A stretch of DNA of 64,000 bases from Lutjanus erythropterus (GCA_020091685.1 CM034591.1:29719555-29783554); one strand, 5' to 3'; shown: positions 25,701-40,500, counted from the stretch's first letter. Notes: generated from the letters alone by a model not told the origin. Program-made: numbers and translations.

Positions 25701-28700
25701 TAACAGTTAATTCGATTGGCTGGCTGGTAATCAGGAAGTGGGTGCTCTGAGGGCCCAGTGATTAATGGCTCTGTTGCCCGCCCGTCATCTCCCAAAGCTC
25801 CTCCCTCCCTCCCTCCCTCCTCCTGTCATAAATTAGGACCCTCGTAAATAAAGACGGCACCACAATCAGGCAAACTCAATCAATTACACAGGTTCTCTGG
25901 CCTCGGCTCGTATGTCTGACAGGCAGGAATGCTAATGTTATTGTTGCTTCCAAAGGGCTAGCCTGTCAATTAGCAGAGCAACACACAGCACAACAGCATG
26001 AATATGGACCCCGCCATTTAACACCTGTCTGATTACTTGGCTGTTGTGTGTATGTCTGTGTATGTTGGTGTGTATGGATGACGATATCAGTTGAGGTGTG
26101 TGCGTGATGTCTGCGTGTGTGACTGGACTTTAAGAAAACATTTCATTGTGAATACAGCTACATCTTCTGATGTGTCAGTCACATCAGATCTCATTTCCAA
26201 ATGAGGTTCACAGATCACAATAAACCCTTTAACACCACGTCCACTGCAGAGGACATGTGAACATTTCCACCATAAGAAGTAAGGATAGCCATTACAGTTT
26301 ACAGCTATTAGATCTAACAGTGTTGTTTTTGTTGCTCAGTCATTCAGTAATACTGGCAGAAGGTAATACAAATAATACAGAACATTTTGAGAGATGGATT
26401 TGAATGTTTTCTGTACAGTCTATTTGCATTTTTTACGACTGCTGTGACTGCACTGTCACTTAATGTAAAGCACACTGTGTTGCCCTGTGTATGAAATGTG
26501 TTATATAAATAAAGCTTGAGTTGAGGTGGGTAATAGTGCAGCTCATCTATTCGTGCAAGACAAATATTTATAAATGATATTATTAGCAGCCAGCAAGAAA
26601 GATGGAACATGTAACAAGTCTGACTGGACAAATATTCTGACTGATTTTCAAAATATGGAGAGAATGATTTTTTTGCTAAATCTACCAGGTGATAAATTCT
26701 TATTTCTTATTTCCATCAGTGTGACATCTGAATGATGTATTCATTCAGATGTCACACCAGCAGATGACCAGCAATTTGTTCTTATATGTTTTGCTGCATC
26801 TCTGTCTTTAAAAATAGATATTTAACAAATAAAACTGTTTTTAATTGTCATATATCTATGATTTCTTCTGAAATATGCAGATGCCAAGTGCACTTTTTGT
26901 GTTAATTGTTCTGTTATTTTTTTTTAATTTATTTTAAGTTTAGGAATTATGTAATTCTTATTTCCTCCAAAAATACATCTATTCTATTGTGTTTGTTTTT
27001 AAAAGTAAATGATGTCTGTAAAATTTCAAAACTTGTTGCTTTATTAGGAATTTTGTTTTACTCTTCTAGTAAAACTAAAACAACCTCATCATGAAATCCA
27101 GTGTTTGTCTGTTTTTAGTGACTACAAAGGCACTGGTTTCCTTTTTCTCTCTGATCTGGATGAACATTAGTTCAGTAAGTTGGATTTTACCAGCAGTAAC
27201 CACTTAGTATTTGCTGTAAGTCTGCTTTTCTGAACAAACACGCACATACAAATACACAGATTGTTGTACCTGGTACTGGTATGCAGTATATGGCTGGAGT
27301 GCTTCGTCTTTGCAGGTAGTGGAGATATTCCTGTATACAAGCATTGCCACAGCACTTCTGTGGGTGCCAGTGGCATGATCCAGTCTACGGTACACTTCAT
27401 AATGAAGGATTCTACCATTTGGCTGAGCTGGAGGGGACCAGGTGAGTAGAAAGGTGGTCTGAAGGCCGGTGTCTTTGTCAGGCTGGAGGTCTAACAGTGG
27501 CGCCGTTTGTCCAGCAGGGGGAGCCTCCAGAGTGAGTACAGATGACCAGTCACTAGAGGAGCAGCCCAGTGCTGTGCAAGCCTCCACCCTTACTTCATAC
27601 CTACACACAAACACACACACACACACACACACACAGTAAGGCACAAAATTTTAAAATGTGTAAGAGACAAAACACGTAACTCAAATACTTAATTACATGA
27701 CATTTGATTAAAAGACTGCTGCATTTGCTGGACTGTAATTGGCAGCATGTTTGAAATGTTTGTTTCATCAAATGTTCACTGAGCCTTTCTAGACTACAAC
27801 AAAACAACTAACACTAACTACTTTGGCTGTACTGTTGTTTTTTGGAGCACTAATGGAATAAAGGGAATGATAGAGAGGAATGAGTGTGAGAAAAAGAGGG
27901 AGAAGGTGATCAAGATGAGTTGAATGGATAGAAGGTCATCAGAGAGAGAGGGGGAGCGATCTTTAGATGATAAGGCTGATGAGCTTTTATTATCTGAATC
28001 TTATCACCACACACACACACACACTCACACATACACAAACACACATTCAAGCCCACTGACATGTACACACAATTGCACGTACATATGCACACTCACACAC
28101 TCAGACACATACAGTCTTTCCATTCTTTGACCAAAGACTACGCTGCTGTCTTTTTCTGAGAGACAGGATGATAGATACATGGCTACTGCTTCAAGGTTGA
28201 CTCCCTTCTCTTTCCTCTGTCTTTATGTTTTGTTTTGAAACACCACAGTGCTTGATGATGTCCTTTTGGCAACTTGTTTTAGGGGTTGTCTCTCATCTAA
28301 TTAATATTTTCGTATTTTGACAAGTGTATCATTATCCTACTTTTTAACACAGGCTTCACAAATACAGCATTTGACTTACTAATAAATGAGTAGGTGTCTA
28401 CAAACTGCACATGATGTTCTGCATCTTGCAAAATTATATTTTAGACACAAATGGTTTTGAAGGCAGCTCTTTCTTAATACGTGTTTCACTGTCATTCTTC
28501 TGAGAACGGATGTATAAAACATATAAAACTGTACTTGGCTGTTTTGATCCCTCTTTCCTTCACCTTTTCTGTCCCTTTAAATCCAAATATAACCAAGTTT
28601 ACATCAGTTTAAGAGTCACTGAGTTAAATCATTAAAAAAATATATCTTAAATTTCACCATTTATTTTGAAAGACTAATTGTTAAAAAAAAAAAAGTTAAT

Positions 28701-31700
28701 TGATTGAAATGAGAGTGAAGTGAACGTAGCTCTAGTATTGTCTATGCAACAGTCCCTGGGTTGTGGTGGTTTCTAAAGTGTTTTTCTTGTTACCAAGAGA
28801 TGGCACTCTGTTCCCTTCTTAATGTCCCAGTCTGATCTCTTATTCTGCCTCACATTTCCTTCATTACAACACTTACTAGACAGAGAAATAGGAAACCGTG
28901 TTGTTGAGCTTTCTTCTTGACCATTTCAGGTTGTATAGTTTAATGAAAATGTAAAATCTTTTATCTTTAGCTCTGCACAAAAAAACAACAAAGCAAAAAA
29001 CCTATACATTCTATCTAACTAAACTCATACCACAACGTACAGCCAACAATTTTGCTGTGTAAAAACCTAAAAGTGAACTGTGGTGAGATCTGCTTTGACT
29101 GACCTGTGGTAAGCAGCCAGCCCATGCAGAGAGGTATGTCGGTCAGAGAAGTCACTGTCCTCTGGAGTGAACACAGTGCTGGTGATGCTGAGCTGGACTG
29201 GATCTCTTTGATGCACAGTGTAACTCACAATGTCTCCGTTTGGACGGGCTGGAGTACTCCACTCTACTCTCACCTGGAAAGATAAATGGCACAAACACCT
29301 TTGTACAACCATTTGAAGATAGTGGGTAGTAGTAATGTCATGATTCATCTCTTACTTATGTGGACTGAATAGATGAACGACTCACCTGGCCTGGCCCCAG
29401 AGGCGTCAGTGTGGGCAGACTGACACCAGACGGGGCTGACGGGTGAGTCTTTGCCGTGGCCACCGGGCTGTTCACTGCCCCTTTGCTGTTGTTGGCCCTG
29501 ACAATGTAGCTGTATTCCACGCTCGGTAGAAGTGTGAAGTCGTGGTAATGAGCCTCTGTGCCGACATAGATGACTTCACCGTTTCTGCGGAGCTCATAGC
29601 CTGTGATGATGCCGTTGGGTTGCTCTGGTGGTCTCCAGCTAACCTCCACAGACTCTGGGCCAGTGACCTTTAAAGTGAAAGGTCAAAGGTGACATCAACA
29701 ATATTATTTTCATTATCATTGCCAATAAAACATTTCTATTTCAGTTTATGTCTGTTTACTTTTTTGCTTAACTTATATAATTTTTAATGTTATTCTATCA
29801 GACACTGTTTTTGTATTTACTCCTCATACACATTACATTTATTAATCTATTTTTTTTCTTATGTTACTGTAATTTTTTAGCAATCTCTGGCACAAGAATT
29901 TCTTTCCAGATTAATCAAAATTATCTTCTCTTATCTAAACACAGCTCCACAGAGCATAACAAAATTAAACAAATGGCTTTCAAATAATAATGAACCAAGT
30001 ATATTTATTAAAAAAACAAAAAGACAATATTATTGTTATATTCTTTGTATCACATGTAAAATGTAACTGTAATAATCAGTGTTCAGGTTGTGCAAAAGGC
30101 CATGTTCTATTGAATTAAATTTCTCTTGGATGAGCAGTGATATGTCCTCAATACTGCAAAGTAAGTTCATTTCATTTGCTCATTCATTCATTCTTGAGTG
30201 AAATCCAGAGATTAAGTATTGCACACATTGTAACATTGTAACACTGGGAGTCATAAATGAACAAACACACCTTAAGAGTCGGAGCAGGCAGGCCAGTGGG
30301 TGGAGCCTCTTCAGTTACAGTGGACACTGCAATGCTAGCAGTGCACCCACCACTGGTGCAAGCTAGGAGGACCAGCTGATATGACATGTGTGGCTGCAAA
30401 TCTGACAACACTCTGTGTAGATCTTTCCCACGATAAGCTTCCTGGTTGTTGAGTTTCAGCACATATTCAGTCACCTCTCCATTCTGAGTGAGTGGTTTGC
30501 TCCAGGAAATGTTTATACTGTTGGATGTGATGCCGTCCACTGTGGGAGCTTCCACCGTCGCAGGTGGAGCCTCTAGAGTTGTGATATTTGTAGGAGGGCT
30601 GGTGATGCATCCCTCAGATGTGCAGGCTATGATTGAGTAGCTGTAGAAAAGCACAAAATAGAAATTATTGACTTGTTTGCAGTGGTTATTTGGAATCATT
30701 CATTCAAGGAAACATTCAGGTTAGTTAATTTTAAGTTAGCAATACCTATATGTTGAAAATGGTAGGAGGTCTTCATCAGTGTAGCTGAGGACAGTTGTAT
30801 CAAAACTAAACAAGAAACTGACATTGTTCCTCTGGATTCTGTAGGACTGAAGCACCCCATTTGGCTCCAGAGGAGGAGTCCAGGACACCAACACCTCACT
30901 GGGCTGGCCTTGGACATGACTCACTGTTGGGGGAGCTAGCCCTCGAGGAGGAGCCTGTCTTGTTGTCACAGTTACCCAAGGACTGCGGGTGTATCCAGCT
31001 GGGTTGTGAGTACGGACGCTGAACTCGTACTGTGTCCAGGGGCGCAGACCAGTCACTGTATACGAGAAGGTGTCAGCATGTTGTGGAGATGACTCTCTGA
31101 ACAGAACCTGTTGGAGACAGTTGTGGATGGTTAAGGTTGATGAGTTGTACAGTAGTAACATAATTTTCATTTGATAACTCCCATTTAAACTGAAAATCAA
31201 GGCATAACGTCTCCAGTGCATATACAGAGGTGGGCAGGCCTGTTGAAAATAGGCAATCAGCTCCTTTCCCATTGCCAGTAGACAAGTTTCTAACTTGCAA
31301 ATCTCTGCCATGCTGGGCTGATGTGCCAAGTCAAGCAAGCACGTGTATATAAAAGGGGCAAAGGGGTCAATTAAGATGAAGGCAACAAGTCTTTGCATAG
31401 TTTCCACGGGAAAAGGGACAAAGATTAGCATGTCCACTCCGAACTGATTCCAGCTGAAGATGGATAAATACCTGTGACAATTGCAGTATTATCTGACCTG
31501 GGAATGAATGCCGATTGTACTCTTTCCTTTCCTTTCCTTTCTCACTGATTACAAAAGCCAGATGTGAGTGGGTGTTGGGTGTGTTTTTTTGGTCAGTGTA
31601 CAAGAGGCTTTAGTTATAAGAGCAGAAACAAGGAATGACACAACATTTAACAGATACATGTATTGGTGGCACCTGGTATTCTACCAGCTGAGATGTGCAG

Positions 31701-33546
31701 AGATATGTCTTTAGTTTCACCTACCTTTCCTCTTTCAGTACCTTCTTCATTACTTCTTCCCCTCCCCACTTCCTCCAGAGTTCTCCCAAGTAAGAAATAC
31801 TCTCCAATTGGCCCATTGGGCTGGGAGGGAGGGCCCCAGGTGAGTGACACACGGTCTGGACCAATGAAGAGAGGCCTGGGAGGGGGCTGGGAAACAGGTG
31901 GAGCTGCTGCTGTGGTGACGTGCTGAGGTGGGGTACGTGTGCAGCCTGCTGAGGTACAAGCTTCAAGAATCAGAGAATACATGGTCCACGGCTCCAAACG
32001 ACGAAACAGGAAGTTGCGTGAAAGTCCGCTGAATTCCAGGTTCCCCTCACTGTACAAGTTGTACATCTGAAGAGGAGGAGACAGGAACAGCAGGGAAGAG
32101 GAGAGAAAAACATCCAGTGAAGTGGGAGAGCAGGAGAGGAAGAGAGGGTGCGTTAAAGCAAGACATAATGGCAGAGGAGGTGTATTAATGTGTGTACAGA
32201 ACTGACTTCAGGTGCAAACCCATTGCTGTACACATAGTGTGCATCAGAATCATTTAACTAACTTTGTATTTTTCAAGCTGGACTGTATTTTCCCATGTTT
32301 TTATGTGTGAGTAACAAATGGGGACAACAACCTTTAAAACTGCTCCAGTATTGAGGGAGAGTAACAGCGCACCATCAAAGTGAAACCAATAAACCTCGAC
32401 CTCAACTTCTACAGCTGCCTGGAGGGATTACATCACAACTCAGTTTCAGGGCTGACGGCCGCAGTTATCTCGCTCAATATTGGACCAGCTTCAAAAATTG
32501 TTGTCCCAATAAGTCACTTAGACACAAAAACATGGAAAAATAAGATCCGGGTTGAAAATGACCCTTTAAGTTAGTAACTTATGACTGTACTTACTCATTG
32601 GTATCTATGTGCTGTTTCTACTGCGTCTTCTACTGATTTTTATTTTGCTGGGCGTACACCTTGGTATGTGTTCTGTGTTTTTGTTTGTTCAGTATGTACC
32701 GTGATGATTCCATTTGGAGCACTTGGCTGATCCCAGCTCAGCAGTAACGCCCTGCCCTGCTCTCTCTGCTCCACTGTGAAGTTAGGCAGGCCAGCTGGAG
32801 AAGCCTCCAGGGTCCTAATGCCCACCCATGGACTGAACACGCTGCCTGAGGGGTTACAAGACATCTAGAGTCATGGAGTGGTTCAAGGGTTGGTGCTGAT
32901 ATGATTTATCCCTGATATTTTAAATGCGCTACTGATTATAACAAGCCTACCTGCATCATTCACAGCTTCCACTTGTAGACTATACTCACTGTAGGGTTCA
33001 AGACCATACACTGTCGCCTCTAGGACTGAACCCTGAGAGAGGAAGAGAGACTGAGGTATGATATACAGCACGGTAGAATGAATACAAGTGCAGAGAAGTA
33101 AAAAAAAAAAAAAAGTAGGAGAAAGTAAGAGAGGTATGAAGAGGAGATATGACAAAAAGGAAGAGGGAAGACAAAGAAATGATTGGGATAAAAGGAGAAA
33201 GTGTAAAAGAGCAGAGATGGAAAGGAAAATAGGGAATGGGGTAGCATGCCATAGCGAGAGAGTGGAAATTAGTTACACAAACAAATCCTGCATGAATAAA
33301 AACCAATGCATTACTCATTAAAATGGGAGGAATGAAAAGAAACGCTGAAACAATGGCCAGCTAAGATGACATGACATGGGATTCGTGATATCAACATTTC
33401 AACATACAGCCTCTGCCATGGTAAAGTAAGTAGACACCAGAGAAGTGGCAGAGACAGAGAGAGACTGGCAGGCAGGCGGCCGTCCCTTATGGGTGAATTC
33501 AAAGCTTCCAGATTGAGTGTTTATGTCACACATGCACTCTTTCATA

Positions 33547-33597
<51 letters not shown>

Positions 33598-33669
33598 GAC
33601 ACAGGCAGAGTGAGTCTGCCAGTAGCTTTAGGCAGTGGGACCCAGCCCAACACCCTGGCAGACACAGGG

Positions 33670-33734
<65 letters not shown>

Positions 33735-34851
33735 TACAGTGGGAACACCATTTACTAATTGATAAGAGACACACTGTTGTTTCAAAAGACCCTGGCGTGC
33801 GATGACATGGTAGTCAGGGAGCACAAGGCTCCAGGATGTAGCATTGCCTGTTTGTTTGTTTGTTTGTTTGTTCATGACTGTGAGCTTTAAAGCAGCCGTG
33901 AGACTGATGTTTTTCTGTATGTGAACATATTTGTGTGAACGTACAACACAGGAGTCTATAGTTTTTCATATGTTGAGTCTGCAGTTTTTTAAAAAATTGA
34001 CTGTATGCTTTCACATAAGCAAGCATATGTAAAGAGATTAACTGGTAACCCACTTCAATGCCGCGGCAAGAGGATCAAAAAGGCTCCAATTCAAACTGAA
34101 TCAAATGAAAACCCTGACAAATCAGCGTAGCGTGGCACCAAGGATGAACTGTCTGAACAACAAGCAGAATGCATGTATTCACTGTTTTCATGTCTGGGAG
34201 CCAACGTGTTTTTCATCCACAGTAAAATAGGATTAATAAGCCCCTAGACACCTAGACACAAACTAAATCCTCCTGCAAATCACAGCACTTCTCAGTAGCA
34301 GAGGGAGGGAGGGAGGGACGGAAAAAGAGAGACACGGGATGGAGAGAGATGTAAAGAGAAAGGGGTAGAGGGAGTGAGACATAAAGGCCGCAAGAAAAAA
34401 GAGATTGGAATGAAATGAATAAGGCAGAGAATTAGGAAAGAGGGAAAGAAAAAAGTAAGAGGTGAGTAAGTTAATAACCAATGAAAGAAATAAAAAAAAA
34501 GGAGAGACAGCAGGAAGAGGGAGTGTGTGAGGAAGAGTAAGACAGAGAGATTGAGTGAATGGGTAAAAAAAGATGGAGGAAAGCTAAAGTGGGAGAGAAA
34601 AAAAAGATAAATGTGGCAAAAGGGAGAGACAGATTAAGTGAGCGAGAATGAGAGATCTCTCTACCTTAAAAGCCAGTGAAATATGTGAGGCATGTGGCCT
34701 ATAAAGCGGTTAACATATGCACATTGTCAATAGCAGCATCTGGCGCTGGCAGCTTTTATAGGAGCATGGAGACTCTGCTACACGCCTCTAGATGGCAATA
34801 CATTCAAACACTTTATCACTGAAACACACCACATTAACGGCCTCCTCACAC

Positions 34852-34900
<49 letters not shown>

Positions 34901-37513
34901 AATACTCAACAATCAAGCACTATGAAATTCACCACCTCAGCTTGGTAACTGCACACACACAGACACGCAGACAGGCAGTAATCAAATGGTGTTACACTAA
35001 AACACACTACTATTACATTACATTAACAGCTCCCTCAATAACTATTTCTTTCTCATACATACACATGTGCAGACAGACACAAAACACTCTCACAGTATCT
35101 TATAACGCACATATTAAAGGGACAGTTCACCCCCAAATCAAAAATACATATTTTTCCTCTCTCTTACTTGTAGCGCTACTTATCCATCTAGATTGTTTTG
35201 GTGTGAGTTGCAAAATGTCTGTCTGTCTCCAATATAACACAACTAGATATCACTCGGCTAGTTTCTATATGAAACTCTAGAAACTATTTTCTTCCTACTT
35301 ATCTACACCCACCGGCAGACTCTCCACACAGTAGGAAACATGCATCTACTCATGGACGAGAGGTTGCACTCCTGACAGGGCAGGATGTGAACATTAACGG
35401 CTTCCTCCGCGGCTCAGCTGTAACCTCTCGTTTCTGAGTAGATACACACTTCCTTCTCTGTGACTGGTAGGTGTTGTTCAGTAGAAAGAAATAGTTTGTA
35501 CATGAAAAAAGACATTGCTGCTGAGTTTTTCTAATGTATTTTTTGGTGAGAAAAGGCAGACATCTCTATGGCAGGTGACTCTAAAACTCTGCACACCAAA
35601 ACAATCTCTTTGGATGAACAGCCCTACAGGTAAGAGGGAAAATATGTACTATTGATTTGGGGGTGAACTGTCCCTTTAACAAATGCATAGGTAAACACAT
35701 ACATACAAAACTGCAACAGAAAGTTAAGGAAAATATTTAAGACCACACAGTTGGAACTGAGTTTCTTAACTTTATATGTGTTAAGTTTCTGTCATGTATA
35801 CTACATTTATACTTAATGTTGCTGTATACTGTACAGAATCTGCAGTTTGGAGCCAAAGCTATATTGTAATTTAACAATAGGTATGTATTTATGATCTCTA
35901 ACATTTAGTTTGGGTTAGAGCATAGTATTTATTTAAAATTCTTATAGGTGTAGTAATCGTCTAAAACTGTAGCAGCAAAAACTGATTTTGATAAATGGTT
36001 GTGTTTCTGTTAAGCCTACATTGAACCTATGAAGACCACATGAAAAGCTACAATGTAAGATATGAAAGCAAAAGGTTCTTGTCAACCTAAATTCAGTGTG
36101 CATGAGCATGTGCATGTGTGTGTGGATGATCAAAGTCACGAGTTAATCATGCCAAATGCAGAAGAACAGAGGGGTCAAGAGAGAGATGGGGGAGAGGAAG
36201 AGAGAATTGCACAGATGTAAAAGAAAGAAGGTGTAAACAAGACAGAGGGAGAAAGAAGGAGACAATAATAGGGAAAGAAGAGAAGAGACAGAAAGAGGTC
36301 TTGCTAATTTATACATTAAAGGGCCCTCAGATCTTACATGGTTCAACACAACTTAACATTGAGAGCTAGGAAGCAATCTATTCAATCTTTTATTTCCTCA
36401 TTCTGTCTTCTCTTTGGTGTGTGAGCTAAGGAACAGCGGGGGTGCTCTGGACAGTGTGTATGTGTTTCTGCATATGTAGCCTATGTAAAAGGGTTAGTTG
36501 TGCACATGGGCTCCTTGAACTTAGTGCAAATAATATCAGTATCAGGTCTTTATTTGTGTGTATTTGCATGTATCCTAACAAGCGCACATTTGCATGCATC
36601 TTGTTTTGTACCCATGTGTCCCTACTAGAAGTGTGTGTGTGTGCAAGTGCACAGCAGAGTGTGTGTGATATTCAGGTGGAGAGGCATGGTGCGGCCGGGG
36701 GGACAGTGTGTGATACTAATTAAGAATAACCATGTGTATTTGTCAAAAGAATTATGCTGATTATCTCACAAAGGCCCCAGCACTGGGCCCCGCAGAGAGA
36801 CAGAGACAGAGAGACGGACCAACATTAGCATATGGCTACACACATGCATGCACGTACACACACACTCTCTTTCTCTCTCTTTGTCTCGCACACCCGCACA
36901 TGCACACACGCAGGTAAAAGTAAAGTGAGTGCCTAAGAACATACATGAAAGAACCATGCCTAATGATAGGTGAATGAGGTCCAACTGGTCTGCCTTAGGG
37001 ATCTTTCTCTCCACAGGCCTCCTCTGGCCTCTCTGCTCTGTCATATTAAGTCCTGGCGAGATAATAAAGCACCATGCTGTTTCACCTTTTCTTATGTATC
37101 TTAGTTCTTTCAGTGTGTGGTAAAACATGCTATGATCAGACGTGATTCAATGAAATTCAATACAATTCAATGCAATCCAATTCAGTTCAACTGAGCTAAA
37201 TTCAATTCAATTCTTAAGTCCAGTCTATTAGTACAAGCTGTGCCCTGACCAGCCCTGTGAGAGCAGTAATTGTTTTCGGAGGTTTCTGAGGTGAGCCAGT
37301 GCACCACACGCTGCTCTCTCGCGCCCCATGCCAAGCTCTCAAGCCAAGTTTGTGCGTGTGTGTGTGTTATGTGTGTGTACGTATTTATGTGTGCATGCCT
37401 AATTCAATGCTGCTGGAACAATTGCCCTGTGTCTGTTTGCAAATGCCCTGCGTGGGTGTCCCTGCTAGTCAGTGTGCGTTAGACAAACCCTGACACATAC
37501 AGACGTTCGTGCG

Positions 37514-37568
<55 letters not shown>

Positions 37569-40500
37569 TGCACAGACTGCCATTAGGCATGTGTTTTGTC
37601 TGTGGCCAGCACAGACATAGAGAGGGACTGCAGGGGTCTGGAACAGGCATGCCCACTTCACACCGACAGCCATGATTGGCTTTGGCGGCTCTAGACCCCA
37701 GGAACAACATATTTAGTGTGCATATATGAGTGTGTGTGTGTGTGTGTGTGTGTTTGTGTTTGTGCGTGATGTGGCCAAAGACCAGTGGACAAATTCTGGC
37801 GAGTCAGAGGCGGTATGCTTAAAATCCACAGATATCGCTCCTGAAATTCAAATGAGCGAGCAAACATGTGTTCCTGTGTGTGTCTAAGGATGCAGCTTTA
37901 TTTGAGATTAAGTTCATCAGGCAGGGCGATGCAAAAAAATGAATTATTTACTAATGACTAGTTGGTGAAAACAAATAAACTAAAAGTAAAACTAAGCAAA
38001 ATTGAAGTTACTTTTGGGGTAGTGCGTTTAAATATAATACAAGGAGCTTTTAACTGGTTAATAAACAGTCACTAGCAAGACGAGTGGCTATATTTATATA
38101 GTTATTCTTAACACCTGCCACTGGATGGGATTCTCCTTGAAATCAGATAAATCAGTGTATGGCATGCAAACCAAAGGGCCTGTTCACATTTTCCAGGCAC
38201 AGTTACAGTGAGTGTTGGCCTCCTAAAGCAAGAGGAGACTTTACTGATGCAGTTTTAAGATTTTTCATGTAACTGTTTTGACCGGGCTTATACTGGATTA
38301 CAGAACACTATATAAACACGTAACTAAAGGCTAACATGTAGGAAAGAGAAACAAAAACATTATCAGGAAAAAATCTATTAGAGGAAATGTTCCTTATATG
38401 AGATGCGACTAAGAGTGTCTTGATATTCCACTTGATGGAGGGTTGTTGATCTAAAATGCAGACAAATAAGGATCTTACAAATTCTTACTTAGTATAAATA
38501 CTTAGCTTTCTTCTTTGGCACCCCTGTCATCTTTAAAGTCGAGATGACATTAAAAATGATGTTTTAACCTCTGCACCTATTTAACAATATGCTAAATAAA
38601 TAATTAAATAAACAAACCTTTTTTTTGTATTCTTATTAGGGCTGCCCCCTAATAGTCGACTAAACAATCAGTGAAAAGAGTTTTAGTCAGTCAAATTTTA
38701 ATTTATTCATTAGTCACAGGAAAAAAAAAAACACAGCTCAAATTCCATTCGGAAGCTCTGCCTTGACGTTATGCCCCGGGGATAGTTGCACGAACCTTTT
38801 CTCTTTTAACACTGATGTCACCGGAGCACTGCTGCTAACTGTGCTGTAGCTGTCATTAGCCAGTTAGCTCAGTTTGCGGTCCTATTAGACTGGGACTCAA
38901 CCTCTGATACCGACCAGTCTGACAACAGGGAATACAGTAAAATGTGATTTAATGTCACAGTGGTTCCGACCAAGACTCTTGAGCCTAGTGACAAGGAAGA
39001 CTCAGCGGGTTCAGGTGTGGGCAGGAGGCATGAAGTGCCTGAGAAGTGAGTTTGTAACTAAGATAGTTGAAGTGTACATCATCAGCCCTAATCAGGATCC
39101 ATGTTTTCTTTCTGTAAAGCAAAATATAATGTGTGCTTACGTAAGCCAGAACCAACCAAATTTAACAAATAACATGATGACATCCACCTGTCAATAAATC
39201 TTCAACTTTTAGTGACACAGAACTAAGATTCATTAGTTAGCTAGCTAGCAAGAGTAGTACATTGGGTTATGACACACCCACCTTTCAAAATTCAAATCAG
39301 CTTCCTCCAAACATTATGTCCTGCCTGCCTATCCTGTTCCGATCAGAAATATGCCATTATATGGAAACTAGGTATGCTCAAAATGCTGTTTCATTTGGAC
39401 TTTAAACCACTAAATATAAAAACAAAGATTCTGTATTCATGTTCAGGCTGTGAGGCAGCATCAGACTGACAGAGAGGCTGACAGAAACACCTCCTCCAGA
39501 CTACAGTCAGAAGTACAACCCACCTCCAAAACAAACACATGACAAGGATTCAGTCACAAGTTTTCATACACACACGCACACACACGCACGTTTCCTCCGG
39601 AGTTGAATGGACTCAGTCATCACAAATACACTGAAGTCCTTTTTTTCTCTCTCTTATAAGCACTCACATTCAGCATTCCTCTAAAGTGATGACCATCGTA
39701 TCACAGTTGCAGCACTAAACACCCATTAAGACAAGTAGAGAGCACTACACTGGATGGTGTGGCCTCTTCACAGACAGACACACAATAACACACAACCTGT
39801 TATTACCAAGAGAAAAAAAAAGTGAGCAACGTGGATGAGGGGGCACAAAAAGAGAGGGAGGTAGAGGAAGTAGGAGAATATAAACTCACTTGAAAAAAAA
39901 AATCACTTGAAAGAGTGCGAGAGAGACTGAAGAAGAGGGAATGGAGGGGGGCAAAGATAAAACATAAAAACTGTAATTTGTGACAAAGGCAGAGAAAACC
40001 TAGATGCAAATGTAGTGATGGAGGGAGGACTGAGCAGTATGGAGCAACGGAGGGAGGAGTTGTGACAAAGATGAGGAGATGAGAGAGAAAGATTGCAGTG
40101 AGGAGGAGAGGGACTGTTGCAGCCTGATTATTTGGCTGTTTATGCAGGATGCTGAGAGCCCTCCAATCAGAGTTGGAGACCTCTAACTAAGGGGTCTGAT
40201 AGGCCGAGGGCCTAACGAACTCTGCGTCTGAGTCTCCTTATTCTCTCTCTAATCCTTCCTTCCTCTCTTCACCTGTGTCATCCTCCCCTCTCAACCTCCT
40301 CATCCCTCTCTTCTCACCCTGTGCTCTCAGCTCCGCATTTCTCTCTTACCACCACTCCTTGGTCTCCCTCATTTGTTAAAGGGTTTCACTGAGAGCAAGG
40401 GCAAAGCCATGTCATTCCCGTTTCCTTTGACCGCCCCTACCCTCTGGATCATCTCTTTGGTAGTTAAGCAAAACAAAGATAATAAGAGACGAGAAAAGAG

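Larger units (their letters stand above)
20397..27269 (-). other. USH2A: USH2A 6.9 kb intron with repeats and complex islands
   Basis: Holds (CA)n at 20734-20785, degenerate hAT-like repeats near 21420-21610 and 22370-22455, (TCAA)n at 22646-22701 and a LINE-type 3' tail at 26430-26525. It also has a perfect 17-bp hairpin at 26719-26757, and two GC-richer, homeobox-site-rich islands at 24960-25262 and 25690-26045 that look like conserved non-coding DNA. No exon between AYQYQ and VWAVN is needed or seen. Confidence 0.75.

Noticed and set aside
31108..31437. Upstream extension of the open frame into USH2A exon 30746-31107
   Set aside because: The residues are not FN3-like; a good acceptor at 31108 and an in-frame join to the exon ending AAAG|GTAGGT show it is intron.
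33399..33875. 158-codon frame on - rich in HTHT/VCVC
   Set aside because: Translation of (CA)n/(GT)n microsatellites, not a protein.
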